This document shows, one piece after another, positions 32,463 to 40,852 of a DNA stretch of 55,404 nucleotides. The notes below the pieces were generated by a model. That model was given only the letters and a program-made list of their open reading frames with translations, was not told the DNA's origin and did no database searches. This DNA is from Dokdonella_A sp937902695 (GTDB taxonomy: Bacteria > Pseudomonadota > Gammaproteobacteria > Xanthomonadales > Rhodanobacteraceae). A program made the translations under genes and the position numbers. Position 1 is the stretch's first letter. The number at the start of each line of letters is the position of its first letter. The DNA lies in the NCBI GenBank assembly GCA_048498135.1, contig JBEHYO010000013.1, positions 1 through 55,404 on the forward strand, written 5' to 3'.

Positions 32463-34205
32463 ATGGCAGCCGTTGCCCCCATCCAGCCCGCGATGCAGAC
32501 CGCCGCCGAAGGCAGCCTCGACGATCGCATCTGCCTGTTCCTGGTCGCACAGGGTCATCTCAAGGAGACCGACCTCGTTCGTGGCCGCCGGCTGCACCAC
32601 GAGGACCCGACATCGGGCAGCCTCGTCTCGCTGCTGACGCGGCTCGGCCTCGTGTCCGAGCGCGAGATGGCCGAAGCGGTCTCCGAGCTCCTGTCGCTGC
32701 CGCTGCTGTCGGCCAAGGAGTTTCCGGACACGCCGCCCGCGAACGTGCAGACCTCGGTGCGGTTCCTGAAACACCATCACATCTGCCCGATCGGCGAGAG
32801 CGAAAGCGACGTGACGCTGCTCGTCGCCGACCCGGCCGACCGTTTCCCGATGCAGGCGCTCGAGCTCGCGACGGGACGCAAGGTCAAGCTCAACATCGGC
32901 ATGCGCAGCGAGATCGACGACCTGATCGAGCGCTACTACGGCTCGGGCCGTTCGGCGATGGGCACGATCGTCGAGAACCTCTCGGACGACGCGACGCGCA
33001 GCGAGGACGACATCGAGCACCTGCGCGATCTCGCCTCCGAAGCGCCGGTCATCCGCCTCGTCAATCTGATCATCCAGCGCGCGGTCGAGCAGCGCGCGTC
33101 AGATATCCACGTCGAGCCGTTCGAGAACCGGCTGAAAGTGCGCTACCGGATCGACGGCGTGCTGCACGAAGTCGAATCGCCGCCGGCGGCGTCGACGGCG
33201 GCAGTGATCTCGCGCGTCAAGATCATGGCGAAGCTCAACATCGCCGAGCGCCGCCTGCCGCAGGACGGCCGCATCATGATCCGCGTGCAGGGCAAGGAGC
33301 TCGATCTTCGCGTGTCGACGGTGCCGACCGCGCACGGCGAATCGGTGGTCATGCGTATCCTCGACCGCGAAGCGATCGTGTTCGATTTCCACTCGCTCGG
33401 CTTCACGGACCAGTTCCTGTCGAAGTTCATCAACGTGCTGGAGCTTCCGCACGGCATCCTGCTCGTCACCGGCCCGACCGGCTCGGGCAAGACGACGACG
33501 CTCTACACGGCGCTTTCCAAGCTCAACACGCCGGACGTCAAGATCATCACGGTCGAGGATCCGGTCGAATACCAGATCGAAGGCATCAACCAGATCCAGG
33601 CCAAGCCGCAGATCGGCCTCGACTTCTCGCACGCGCTGCGCTCGATCGTGCGTCAGGATCCGGACATCATCATGATCGGCGAAATGCGCGATCTCGAAAC
33701 GGCGCGCATCGCGATCCAGTCGGCGCTGACGGGCCACCTCGTGCTCTCGACGCTGCACACCAACAACGCCGCCGGCGCGGTCACGCGCATGCTCGACATG
33801 GGCGTCGAGGATTACCTCCTCACGTCGACCGTCAACGGCGTGCTCGCGCAGCGGCTCGTGCGCAGGCTGGACGCATCGACGGCCGAGGCATACGAGGCGA
33901 TGCCCGAAGTGATCAGCGAGTACGAGCTCGATCGCTTCACCGAGGAACGCCCGATCCGGCTCTACAAGCCGGGCTCGTCCGTGCAGAACCCCACCGGCTA
34001 CTACGGGCGCACGACGATCATGGAGTTCCTCGTCATGTCGGACAACCTGCGCCGCATGATCATGCAGCACGCCGGCATGGGCGATCTGGAGGAAGCTGCG
34101 CGCAAGGAAGGCATGCGCACGATGTTCGAGGACGGGCTCGTGAAGGCACTCGGCGGGCAGACGACGCTCGAGGAAGTGCTGCGCGTGACCTCGTCGGACA
34201 ACTAA
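32463..34205 (+). CDS. gspE: type II secretion ATPase GspE (Xps type)
   Basis: A 580-residue cytoplasmic motor ATPase that drives pseudopilus assembly. The N-terminal domain (residues 1-150) contacts GspL; the ATPase has Walker A GPTGSGKTTTLY, an Asp box and VRQDPDIIMIGEMRDLETA, and the His box TGHLVLSTLHTN. Unusually, the segment between LAQRLVRRL and TGYYGRTTIMEF contains no cysteine, so the zinc-binding tetracysteine motif of most GspE proteins is absent. The only cysteines are two N-terminal ones. The start is the ATG at 32463; 210 bases of unassigned sequence lie before it, which likely hold the operon promoter. gspF follows after 13 bases. Confidence 0.96.
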   Translation: MAAVAPIQPAMQTAAEGSLDDRICLFLVAQGHLKETDLVRGRRLHHEDPTSGSLVSLLTRLGLVSEREMAEAVSELLSLPLLSAKEFPDTPPANVQTSVRFLKHHHICPIGESESDVTLLVADPADRFPMQALELATGRKVKLNIGMRSEIDDLIERYYGSGRSAMGTIVENLSDDATRSEDDIEHLRDLASEAPVIRLVNLIIQRAVEQRASDIHVEPFENRLKVRYRIDGVLHEVESPPAASTAAVISRVKIMAKLNIAERRLPQDGRIMIRVQGKELDLRVSTVPTAHGESVVMRILDREAIVFDFHSLGFTDQFLSKFINVLELPHGILLVTGPTGSGKTTTLYTALSKLNTPDVKIITVEDPVEYQIEGINQIQAKPQIGLDFSHALRSIVRQDPDIIMIGEMRDLETARIAIQSALTGHLVLSTLHTNNAAGAVTRMLDMGVEDYLLTSTVNGVLAQRLVRRLDASTAEAYEAMPEVISEYELDRFTEERPIRLYKPGSSVQNPTGYYGRTTIMEFLVMSDNLRRMIMQHAGMGDLEEAARKEGMRTMFEDGLVKALGGQTTLEEVLRVTSSDN

Positions 34206-34218
34206 GGATGGCCGCCCC

Positions 34219-35436
34219 ATGACGCTCTTCTATTACAAGGCGGTCACCGCAGCCGGCGAAACGCTCGACGGCCAGATGGACGTCGGCACGCACGACGAAG
34301 TCATCGGCAAGCTGCAGGATGCCGGCAACATCCCGCTCGAAGTGCGCGAGGCGGACAGCGCGGATTCGCGCGGCCTGTTCGCGGCGCTCTTCAAGCGGGC
34401 CACGCTGCGCGACACGCAGATCCTGCAGTTCACGCAGATGCTCGCGACGCTGCTCGGCGCGGGCCAGCCGCTCGATCGCGCGCTGCAGATGCTGCTCGAC
34501 CTTCCCGAAGGCGTGAAGGCGAAACGCATGCTCGAGCGCGTGCGCGACCAGGTGCGCGGCGGCACGCCGCTGTCGGACGCGCTCGAAGCCGAGCACGGCA
34601 GCTTCTCCAAGCTCTACATCAACATGGTGCGCGCCGGCGAGACCGGCGGCTCGCTCGACGAGACGCTGCGCCGGCTCGGCGATTACCTCGAGCGCAGCCG
34701 CCAGCTCAAGTCGAGCGTCATCAACGCGATGATCTATCCCGCGTTCCTGATCGGCATGGTGCTGGTCTCGCTGATGATCCTGCTCGTCTACGTCGTGCCG
34801 CAGTTCGCGCCAATGTTCGAGGACATGAACGTCGAGATGCCGATGATCACGAAGATCGTGCTCGCGGTCGGCTCGACGCTGCAGACGTTCTGGTGGCTGA
34901 TCATCATCGGCGTCGTGCTCGGCCTTGGCTGGTTCAGGCGGCAGATGTCCGATCCCGAGGCGCGGCTTCGCATCGATGCGCGCTTTCTGCGCATGCGCAT
35001 CATCGGCGACGTGACGCGCAAGCTCGAGACCGCGCGCCTGTCGCGCACGCTCGGCACGCTCCTGAAGAACGGCGTGCCGCTGCTGAATGGTCTTGCCACC
35101 GCGCGCAACGTCATGACCAACACGGTGCTCGCGCAAGCGGTCGAGCAGGCCTCCGAGGAAGTGAAGACCGGCGGCGGTCTCGGTTATGCGCTTTCGCAGT
35201 CCAAGCAGTTTCCGAAGCTCGCGCTGCAGATGATCAGCGTCGGCGAGGAATCGGGCGAGCTCGAGTCGATGCTGATGAAGGTCGCCGACACGTTCGACAT
35301 CGAGGTCAAGAACACGCTCGACCGGCTGCTCGCAGCGCTGGTGCCGGCGACGACGATCGTGATGACGGTGGTGGTCGCGATGATCATGCTCGCGATCGTG
35401 CTGCCGATCATGAACATTGCGGGCGCGGTGCACTGA
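34219..35436 (+). CDS. gspF: type II secretion inner-membrane platform protein GspF
   Basis: A 405-residue polytopic inner-membrane protein with two copies of the T2SSF domain: the first around residues 75-200 (LRDTQILQFTQMLATLLGAG), the second around 275-400 (LETARLSRTLGTLLKNGVPL). Three transmembrane segments lie near residues 172-195, 222-240 and 375-395. The repeated E-x-G motif (VRAGETGGSLDE and SVGEESGELESM) is conserved. It forms the core of the platform that GspE rotates or pushes. An ATG at 34219 is preceded by AAGGA. A GGGATTC-family repeat follows its stop. Confidence 0.96.
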   Translation: MTLFYYKAVTAAGETLDGQMDVGTHDEVIGKLQDAGNIPLEVREADSADSRGLFAALFKRATLRDTQILQFTQMLATLLGAGQPLDRALQMLLDLPEGVKAKRMLERVRDQVRGGTPLSDALEAEHGSFSKLYINMVRAGETGGSLDETLRRLGDYLERSRQLKSSVINAMIYPAFLIGMVLVSLMILLVYVVPQFAPMFEDMNVEMPMITKIVLAVGSTLQTFWWLIIIGVVLGLGWFRRQMSDPEARLRIDARFLRMRIIGDVTRKLETARLSRTLGTLLKNGVPLLNGLATARNVMTNTVLAQAVEQASEEVKTGGGLGYALSQSKQFPKLALQMISVGEESGELESMLMKVADTFDIEVKNTLDRLLAALVPATTIVMTVVVAMIMLAIVLPIMNIAGAVH

Positions 35437-35440
35437 GGCC

Positions 35441-35463
35441 GGGATTAGGGATTCGGGATTGGG
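35441..35463. repeat. short GGGATTC-type tandem repeat between gspF and gspG
   Basis: Positions 35441-35463 carry three tandem units, GGGATTA, GGGATTC and GGGATTG. No inverted partner arm is visible, so this is a half-element of the family found at 18148, 35921 and 37091. It lies in the 42-base gap between the two genes. Confidence 0.75.
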
Positions 35464-35478
35464 AAAACGAGGACAACC

Positions 35479-35913
35479 ATGAACATGACATCGCAACGTC
35501 GTACCCTCCGCCTGCAGCGCGCGGCAGGCTTCAGCCTGATCGAAATGCTCGCAGTGATCGTGCTCATCGGCATCGTCGCCGGCATCGTCGTGCAGCAGGT
35601 CGGCAAGAACGTCGACAAGGGCAAGTACGGCGCCGGCAAGGCGCAGGTGCAGGCGCTCTCCGGCAAGATCGAGGCGTACGCGCTCGACAACGGCTCGCCG
35701 CCGGCGCGGCTCGAGGATCTGACCTCGAAGCCCGGCAACGCGACGAACTGGATGGGCCCGTATGCGAAGGAATCGGATCTCAAGGATCCGTTCGGCCATG
35801 CGTTCCAGTACAAGGCGCCGGGCGAGCACGGCGATTTCGACGTGATGTTCCTCGGCAAGGACGGCCAGGCCGGCGGCGATGGCGTCAACGCCGACTGGGG
35901 CAACTGGCAGTAA
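35479..35913 (+). CDS. gspG: type II secretion major pseudopilin GspG
   Basis: A 144-residue major pseudopilin. The prepilin peptidase site is AAG/FSLIEMLAVIVLIGIVAG: a 17-residue leader is cut before phenylalanine 18, and glutamate at +5 is present. The hydrophobic helix is followed by a globular part with PARLEDLTSKPG and WMGPYAKESDLKDPFGHAFQY. The C-terminal GGDGVNADWGNW contains the aspartates of the calcium site of GspG. It assembles the periplasmic pseudopilus. It is the first pseudopilin of the block, as in Xps systems. Confidence 0.96.
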   Translation: MNMTSQRRTLRLQRAAGFSLIEMLAVIVLIGIVAGIVVQQVGKNVDKGKYGAGKAQVQALSGKIEAYALDNGSPPARLEDLTSKPGNATNWMGPYAKESDLKDPFGHAFQYKAPGEHGDFDVMFLGKDGQAGGDGVNADWGNWQ

Positions 35914-35918
35914 TCAAA

Positions 35919-36458
35919 ATGGGAATCGGGAACCGGGAGCAGGCAACGGGGACATCGGGTCCCGCGGTGACGCGGGCGCCGGCTGCTCCCCGTTCGCCGT
36001 TCGCGGTTGGCCGTTTCCCGTCCCGCGGCTTCACGCTGATCGAGCTCATGGCCGTGATCCTGCTGCTCGCGATCGCGCTGACGGCCGTGACGTTTTCATT
36101 CTCGAAAAGCCTGCGCAGCGCGCGCGTCGCGGCGGCGAGCCGCGATCTCGTCGCCGCGCTCCGCTACACGCGCGGGCAGGCGATCGTCAAAGGGCAGCAG
36201 GAAGTGCTGACGCTGAACCTCGACGACAACTCGTACACCGCGCCCGGCAAGGGCGCGCACAAGCTGCCCGAAGACATGCACATGCTGCTGACGACGGCCG
36301 AGCAGGAAGTCACCGGCGGCAATTCGGGCGGCATCCGCTTCTTCGCCGACGGCAGCTCGACCGGCGGCCACATCTCGGTGCTGCAGGACCGGCGCGAGTG
36401 GCGCATCAACGTCGCATGGCTCACGGGCGACATTTCGCTCGACGAGCATCCGCAATAG
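35919..36458 (+). CDS. gspH: type II secretion minor pseudopilin GspH
   Basis: A 179-residue minor pseudopilin starting 5 bases after the gspG stop. Its prepilin cleavage site is PSRG/FTLIELMAVILLLAIA at residues 34-49, so the leader is 37 residues, unusually long. That leader is encoded by a repeat element (GGAATCGGGAACCGGGAGC and its rough inverse). An in-frame GTG at 35967 would give a shorter leader of 21 residues. The mature part has VAALRYTRGQAIVKGQQEVL and a globular domain typical of GspH/FimT. Frame and codon use are normal after the cleavage site. Confidence 0.92.
   Translation: MGIGNREQATGTSGPAVTRAPAAPRSPFAVGRFPSRGFTLIELMAVILLLAIALTAVTFSFSKSLRSARVAAASRDLVAALRYTRGQAIVKGQQEVLTLNLDDNSYTAPGKGAHKLPEDMHMLLTTAEQEVTGGNSGGIRFFADGSSTGGHISVLQDRREWRINVAWLTGDISLDEHPQ
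35921..36023. repeat. GGGAATCGGGAAC-type inverted repeat inside the 5' end of gspH
   Basis: The left arm (35921-35952) consists of GGGAATC/GGGAACC/GGGAGCAGG/CAACGGGG units; the right arm (35982-36023) is its imperfect inverse, CTGCTCCCCGTTCGCCG and GGCCGTTTCCCGTCCC. It covers codons 2-35 of gspH and ends just before the prepilin peptidase site. Confidence 0.7.
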
Positions 36459-36495
36459 CGAACTTCGCGTCCGGACCGGAGTCCAGATCGTCGTC

Positions 36496-37083
36496 ATGAA
36501 TCGTGTCGTGATCCATTGCACGCGCAAGCGCAGCGCACCGTCGCGGCAGGCCGGCTTCAGCCTGATCGAGATGGTCGCCGCGTTCCTCGTGTTCGCGATC
36601 GGCATCGGCGTGCTGATGCAGATCCTCGCGACGTCGATGCACAACACGCGTCTGTCGAGCGACTACACGATGGCCGCGCTCTGGGCGCAGTCCAAGCTCG
36701 ATGTCGTCGGCGTCGGCGCGCCGATCGAGGAAGGCAGCTGGAACGGCCGCTTCGACGACAGCTACAGCTGGAAGCTCGACGTGCATCAGGTCGATCCGAC
36801 CAGCGTCGAGCCGCCGCCGCAGGCGACGATCGGCGCCGGCAATACGATTGCCGGGCAGGGCGCGCAGCAGCGCATGACGACGAGCGCCGGCAACGCGGGC
36901 GCGATCCAGGTCGCGCCGTTCGACATCTACCAGCTCGACCTCACCGTGTTCTGGGGCGGCCGCTACGGATCGTCGCAGAAGAGCGCGCATTTCTCGACGC
37001 TGCGCGCGATGAATCCCGATCCGAACACGCAGCGGGGCGCGCCGGGCAACGCCGGCGCGATGGGCGGGGCGATCAAGCGATGA
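36496..37083 (+). CDS. gspI: type II secretion minor pseudopilin GspI
   Basis: A 195-residue minor pseudopilin that forms part of the pseudopilus tip with GspJ and GspK. The cleavage site is RQAG/FSLIEMVAAFLVFAIG (leader of 20 residues, glutamate at +5). The mature part starts with LMQILATSMHNTRLSSDYTM, the typical GspI helix continuation, and WAQSKLDVVG. A C-terminal proline- and alanine-rich stretch (MNPDPNTQRGAPGNAGAMGG) is longer than in most GspI. It overlaps gspJ by four bases (ATGA). Confidence 0.92.
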   Translation: MNRVVIHCTRKRSAPSRQAGFSLIEMVAAFLVFAIGIGVLMQILATSMHNTRLSSDYTMAALWAQSKLDVVGVGAPIEEGSWNGRFDDSYSWKLDVHQVDPTSVEPPPQATIGAGNTIAGQGAQQRMTTSAGNAGAIQVAPFDIYQLDLTVFWGGRYGSSQKSAHFSTLRAMNPDPNTQRGAPGNAGAMGGAIKR

Positions 37084-37889
37084 AAAGGCCGGGATTCGGG
37101 ATTCGGGATTCGGGATCGGGAAGAGCGCGTCCGGCACGTGCACGTGCAGCGTTTGCCAATCCCCAATCCCGAATCGCGAATCGCGGCTTTTCGGGCGGCT
37201 TCACGCTGCTCGAGGTCATGCTCGCGATCGTGCTGCTCGCACTCCTCCTCGCCGGAACCTGGGGCGCGGTCCGCACGGCGGTGCGCGCGACGCATTCGGG
37301 CGAGGATGCGATCGATCGCACGAATCGGCTGCGCGTCGCCGAGGAGTTCATGCGCCACCAGATCAGCCGCATCCTGCCGCTCTCGTACGGGCAGGACGAC
37401 AGCACCGGCACGAACTACGTGTTCGAGGGCTCGGGCGATTCGATGCGCTTCGTCGCGCCGATGCCGGGCTACCTCTCCAAGGGCGGTCCGTACGTGCAGA
37501 CGCTGAAGTTCGTCGGCGGCCGCGGCGGCAAGGAGCTGGTCTTCACCGACTCGATGCTCAACGGTTTCGATCTCGCCGAAGCGAAGACGACCATGGAGCC
37601 GGTCGTGCTGCTCGATCAGATCCAGGACGGCAAGTTCGAATACAGGACGCTCGACGATCAGGGCGATCTCACCGACTGGTCCGACCAGTGGGACGATCCG
37701 AGCGTGACGCCGGTGATGGTGCGCATCGCGGTCACGATGCGCCCCGAGGCGCGCGTCGTGTTTCCGGACATGGAGATTCCGCTCATGCTCGATGTCGGCG
37801 CATCGCACGCGATGGGCCGGCCGGGATCGATACTGAATCCGCGCGGCATGGGCGGCCTGCGCCGTCGTCCGATCGGAGGCAATCCGTGA
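37080..37889 (+). CDS. gspJ: type II secretion minor pseudopilin GspJ
   Basis: A 269-residue minor pseudopilin. The start at 37080 is fixed by the ATGA overlap with gspI, and no other start codon in the frame precedes the prepilin site SGG/FTLLEVMLAIVLLALLL. The leader is therefore about 40 residues, against about 5-20 normally. Codons 5-37 are built from a GGGATTC-type repeat (encoding FGIRDSG and NPQSRIANRG). The peptidase should remove all of it. The mature part has RTAVRATHSGEDAIDRTNRL and a beta-rich globular domain that fits GspJ. Confidence 0.93.
   Translation: MKRPGFGIRDSGSGRARPARARAAFANPQSRIANRGFSGGFTLLEVMLAIVLLALLLAGTWGAVRTAVRATHSGEDAIDRTNRLRVAEEFMRHQISRILPLSYGQDDSTGTNYVFEGSGDSMRFVAPMPGYLSKGGPYVQTLKFVGGRGGKELVFTDSMLNGFDLAEAKTTMEPVVLLDQIQDGKFEYRTLDDQGDLTDWSDQWDDPSVTPVMVRIAVTMRPEARVVFPDMEIPLMLDVGASHAMGRPGSILNPRGMGGLRRRPIGGNP
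37091..37186. repeat. GGGATTC-type inverted repeat inside the 5' end of gspJ
   Basis: Four tandem units of GGGATTC or GGGATCG (37091-37120) are followed after about 35 bases by the inverse arm CCAATCCCCAATCCCGAATCGCGAATCG (37156-37183, shown here in part). It is inserted within the leader-coding part of gspJ without changing the frame. Confidence 0.85.
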
Positions 37890-38815
37890 GCCGCGCGCGC
37901 CGCCATGGATCCGCATCGCGCGGGAGGACGCGCGGCATCGCGTTCGTGCTCGTGCTCTGGGTGATCGCGATGCTTTCGATCCTGCTCGGCAGTTTCTCGC
38001 TGATCGCGCGCACCGAGAACCTGCAGTCGCGTCATCTGTTCGATACGACGCAGGCGCGCTACGCGGCCGAAGCGGGGCTCAATCTCGCGGTCTACGAATT
38101 GCGAAAGCAGGATCCGGCCGAGCGCTGGGTCGGCGACGGGCGCCCGTATCGTTTCGGTTACGGCGATGCCGAGATCGAGGTGTCGATCACCGACGACTCC
38201 GGCAAGATCGACATCAACGCCGCGGCGAGCAATCCCGATCTCCTCACCAATCTCTTCGTCACGCGCGGCGTGCCGCTCGACAAGGCGCAGGCGCTTTCCG
38301 ACGCGGTGCAGGACTGGATCGATTCCGACGACACGACGCGCCCGAACGGCGCCGAGATCGCGCAATACAAGGCGGCCGGTCTTCCGTACGGTCCGAAGAA
38401 TGCGCCATTCGATACGGTGTCCGAGCTGCAGCAGGTGCTCGGCATGACCTACGATCTCTATGAGAAGATCGAGCCCGGCATCACGATCTATTCCGGGCGC
38501 AGCAATCCGACCACGGCGTACGCGGACCCGATCACGCTGCAGGCGCTGTATCCGGATGCATCGCCCGAGCAGATCCAGCAATTCATCCAGGCGTTGCATT
38601 CGCAGCAGCCGGGGACGCAAGGCCAGCCCGTCATCGCGCCGGATGGGACGCCCGTCGTGGCAGGCGGCGGCGGGCTCACGTATAGTGTCAAATCCCGTGC
38701 CAAGCTGCCGAACGGCGCGAGCACGGTTCTCGATGCAACCATCCGCATGGGCGGAGTCAGCACGGCCGGACGGCCGTTCGTGATTCTGCGCTGGCGGGAT
38801 GGGGAAACTTCTTAA
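37886..38815 (+). CDS. gspK: type II secretion minor pseudopilin GspK
   Basis: A 309-residue minor pseudopilin that caps the pseudopilus. The start is GTG at 37886, overlapping the gspJ stop (GTGA), with GGAGG at 37875-37879. The leader is RGRTRG/IAFVLVLWVIAMLSILLG; GspK lacks the glutamate at +5, as seen here. The GspK alpha domain contains DDSGKIDINAAASNPDLLTN and the helix-hairpin motif WIDSDDTTRPNGAE, with VQDWIDSDD the well-conserved core. The C-terminus LTYSVKSRAKLPNG is also conserved. The glycine-rich stretch VVAGGGGLTY lies near residue 262. All residues expected for an intact gene are present. Confidence 0.93.
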   Translation: MSRARRHGSASRGRTRGIAFVLVLWVIAMLSILLGSFSLIARTENLQSRHLFDTTQARYAAEAGLNLAVYELRKQDPAERWVGDGRPYRFGYGDAEIEVSITDDSGKIDINAAASNPDLLTNLFVTRGVPLDKAQALSDAVQDWIDSDDTTRPNGAEIAQYKAAGLPYGPKNAPFDTVSELQQVLGMTYDLYEKIEPGITIYSGRSNPTTAYADPITLQALYPDASPEQIQQFIQALHSQQPGTQGQPVIAPDGTPVVAGGGGLTYSVKSRAKLPNGASTVLDATIRMGGVSTAGRPFVILRWRDGETS

Positions 38816-38820
38816 GTCCC

Positions 38821-40221
38821 GTGAATCCCGTTCTCGAAAAACAACTGACTCGTCTGCGGACGCGTCTGGAAAAGACGCCGCTGCCGGGCTTTTTCCGCTG
38901 GTGGGGCAGTCAGCTCGTCGCGTGCCTGCCGGAGCGGTGGCGCACGCTGGTCGAGGAGCGCTCCGAATCGCTGCTGCTCGACCTTCGTGCCGACGAGGTC
39001 ATCGTCTGGCGCGAGCACGCGGACCGCACGAACGAGTACGCACGCATCGCGCGCAACCTGCCGGCCGATGCGCAGAGCGCGGAGTTCCAGCGCCTGCGCA
39101 ACGCGATCGACGATCCGGGCGTGCGCACGGTGCTGTGCATCCCCGCCGACCGCGTGCTGCAGCGCAATCTCACGCTGCCGGCGGCGGCGGAGGAGAACAT
39201 CCGCCAGGTGCTCGCCTTCGAGATGGATCGGCAGACGCCGTTCAAGGCAGACCAGATCTATTTCGACAGCCGCGTCACCGGACGCGATGCGAGCGGACGC
39301 AATCTCCTCGTCGAGCTCGTGCTGTTGCCGCGCGCGCAGCTCGATCAGGAGCTCGCGGCCGTGCCGCCGGGCGCGGCCGCGCTCGACGGCGTCGACGCAT
39401 GGCGCGGCGAGCCGGGCGGTGCGCGGCGTCAGATCAACCTGTTGCCGGCCGAGCGTCGCGCGCGCCGTCGCGACATGCGCCTGCCGCTCAATCTCGGCCT
39501 CGCGGCGCTCGTCGTGATCCTGCTCCTCTTCAACATGGACGAGTCGCTGACCAATCGCGCCGCCGCCGTGGAGGCGATGCGCGCCGAAGTGGAGAAATCC
39601 AACGACGAGGCTCGCCAGGTTGCGACGCTGCGCAAGACGCTCGCCGATTCGATCGCGGGCGCGAACTTCCTGTCGGACAAGAAGCGGAACAGTCCGCTGA
39701 CCGACGCGCTGCTCGACGACCTGACGCGCCGGCTTCCCGAAGACACCTACCTCGAGCGCCTGCAGATCGAGAACGGTCAGGTGCAGTTGCAGGGACAGGC
39801 GAAGGAAGCGGCGAAGCTGATCTCGCTGCTGTCGAACTCGACGTGCCTCGGCGATCCGCGCCTGCAGGGCCAGATCCAGCCCGATCCGCGCACCGGCAAG
39901 GAGCGTTTCCAGATCACGGCCGACCTGAAGGCGTGCAACAGCGCGCCCGACGCGAAGTCGCCGCCCGGCATCGGCGCGGGCGAGCCGAAGGGGACGGCCG
40001 ACGCGCCGCTCAAGTCCGATGCGGCGAAGTCCGGCGCAAAATCCGACGCGATCAAGGCCGACGCGGGCAAGAAGGCCTCGCCGGCGAAGGAGCCGACGAA
40101 GAAAGAGCCGCCGAAGCTGCCGAAGAAGGGCGCGACGACGTCGACGCTCCCGGCATCGCGCGGCCATGCGTTCGCTTCGCTCGCGGCAGAGCAGGAGGCC
40201 CGCCGTGGCGACCGCTGCTAG
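38821..40221 (+). CDS. gspL: type II secretion inner-membrane protein GspL
   Basis: A 466-residue bitopic inner-membrane protein that ties GspE to the platform. The cytoplasmic part covers about residues 1-220 (actin-like fold: LLLDLRADEVIVWREHADRT, VLCIPADRVLQRNLTLPAAA). The transmembrane helix is at about 221-238 (PLNLGLAALVVILLLF) and the periplasmic PilN-like domain runs to about 375. An unusual lysine/proline/alanine-rich C-terminal tail follows (AAKSGAKSDAIKADAGKKAS), about 90 residues long. The start is GTG at 38821, six bases after gspK. The 3' end overlaps gspM by 17 bases. Confidence 0.92.
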   Translation: MNPVLEKQLTRLRTRLEKTPLPGFFRWWGSQLVACLPERWRTLVEERSESLLLDLRADEVIVWREHADRTNEYARIARNLPADAQSAEFQRLRNAIDDPGVRTVLCIPADRVLQRNLTLPAAAEENIRQVLAFEMDRQTPFKADQIYFDSRVTGRDASGRNLLVELVLLPRAQLDQELAAVPPGAAALDGVDAWRGEPGGARRQINLLPAERRARRRDMRLPLNLGLAALVVILLLFNMDESLTNRAAAVEAMRAEVEKSNDEARQVATLRKTLADSIAGANFLSDKKRNSPLTDALLDDLTRRLPEDTYLERLQIENGQVQLQGQAKEAAKLISLLSNSTCLGDPRLQGQIQPDPRTGKERFQITADLKACNSAPDAKSPPGIGAGEPKGTADAPLKSDAAKSGAKSDAIKADAGKKASPAKEPTKKEPPKLPKKGATTSTLPASRGHAFASLAAEQEARRGDRC

Positions 40222-40852
40222 GTTCAAGCCGAAGGACGGCCGCTTCCTCGCGATCGTGATCCTGCTGATCGTGCTGCTGCTGATCTATCTGATCGCCATC
40301 CATTGGTGGTTCGTCGCGCCGCAGCTCCAGTTCCGCGCCGACATGGCCGACCTGCGCGATCAGCAATTGCATTTCCGCCAGGCGGCGGCGCAGCGGCCCG
40401 AGATCGAAAAGCGCCTCGCCGCGGTGCACGAGAAAGAGCAGAGCAATCAGGCGTTCCTCACCGACACCGACCAGAACGCGGCATCGGCCTGGCTGATCCA
40501 GCGCCTCAACCAGGCGATCACCGATCATGCGAAGGACGAGAAGCGCTGCTCGTCGAACGGACAGCAGCAGTACACCGGCGGCGAGGAAGAGCTCTACAAA
40601 CACGTGACCGTGCAGGCGCGCCTGCGCTGCGATCTCGAGCCGCTCGCGGCGATCCTGTACGACCTGGAGAACGGCAAGCCGTACCTCTTCGTCGATCAGC
40701 TCATGATCTACAAGCAGCAGACGTATCAGCCGCCGGGAAGCAAGGTCGCCCAGAGCCCGCTCGACGTGCGCTTCAACCTGACCGGATATCTGCGTCAGCC
40801 CGGCAAGGCGCCGGCGGCGAAGACGCCGCCTGCGTCGAAGGGCACGAAGTGA
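40205..40852 (+). CDS. gspM: type II secretion inner-membrane protein GspM
   Basis: A 215-residue bitopic protein with one transmembrane helix (residues 16-36, FLAIVILLIVLLLIYLIAIH) and a periplasmic ferredoxin-like domain with an N-terminal coiled stretch (ADLRDQQLHFRQAAAQRPEI). The GTG start at 40205 lies within the end of gspL, with GGAGG seven bases earlier. It should pair with GspL. The C-terminal tail APAAKTPPASKG is low-complexity. Position in the operon and length fit; similarity between GspM proteins is always weak, so this rests on layout. Confidence 0.88.
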   Translation: MATAARFKPKDGRFLAIVILLIVLLLIYLIAIHWWFVAPQLQFRADMADLRDQQLHFRQAAAQRPEIEKRLAAVHEKEQSNQAFLTDTDQNAASAWLIQRLNQAITDHAKDEKRCSSNGQQQYTGGEEELYKHVTVQARLRCDLEPLAAILYDLENGKPYLFVDQLMIYKQQTYQPPGSKVAQSPLDVRFNLTGYLRQPGKAPAAKTPPASKGTK

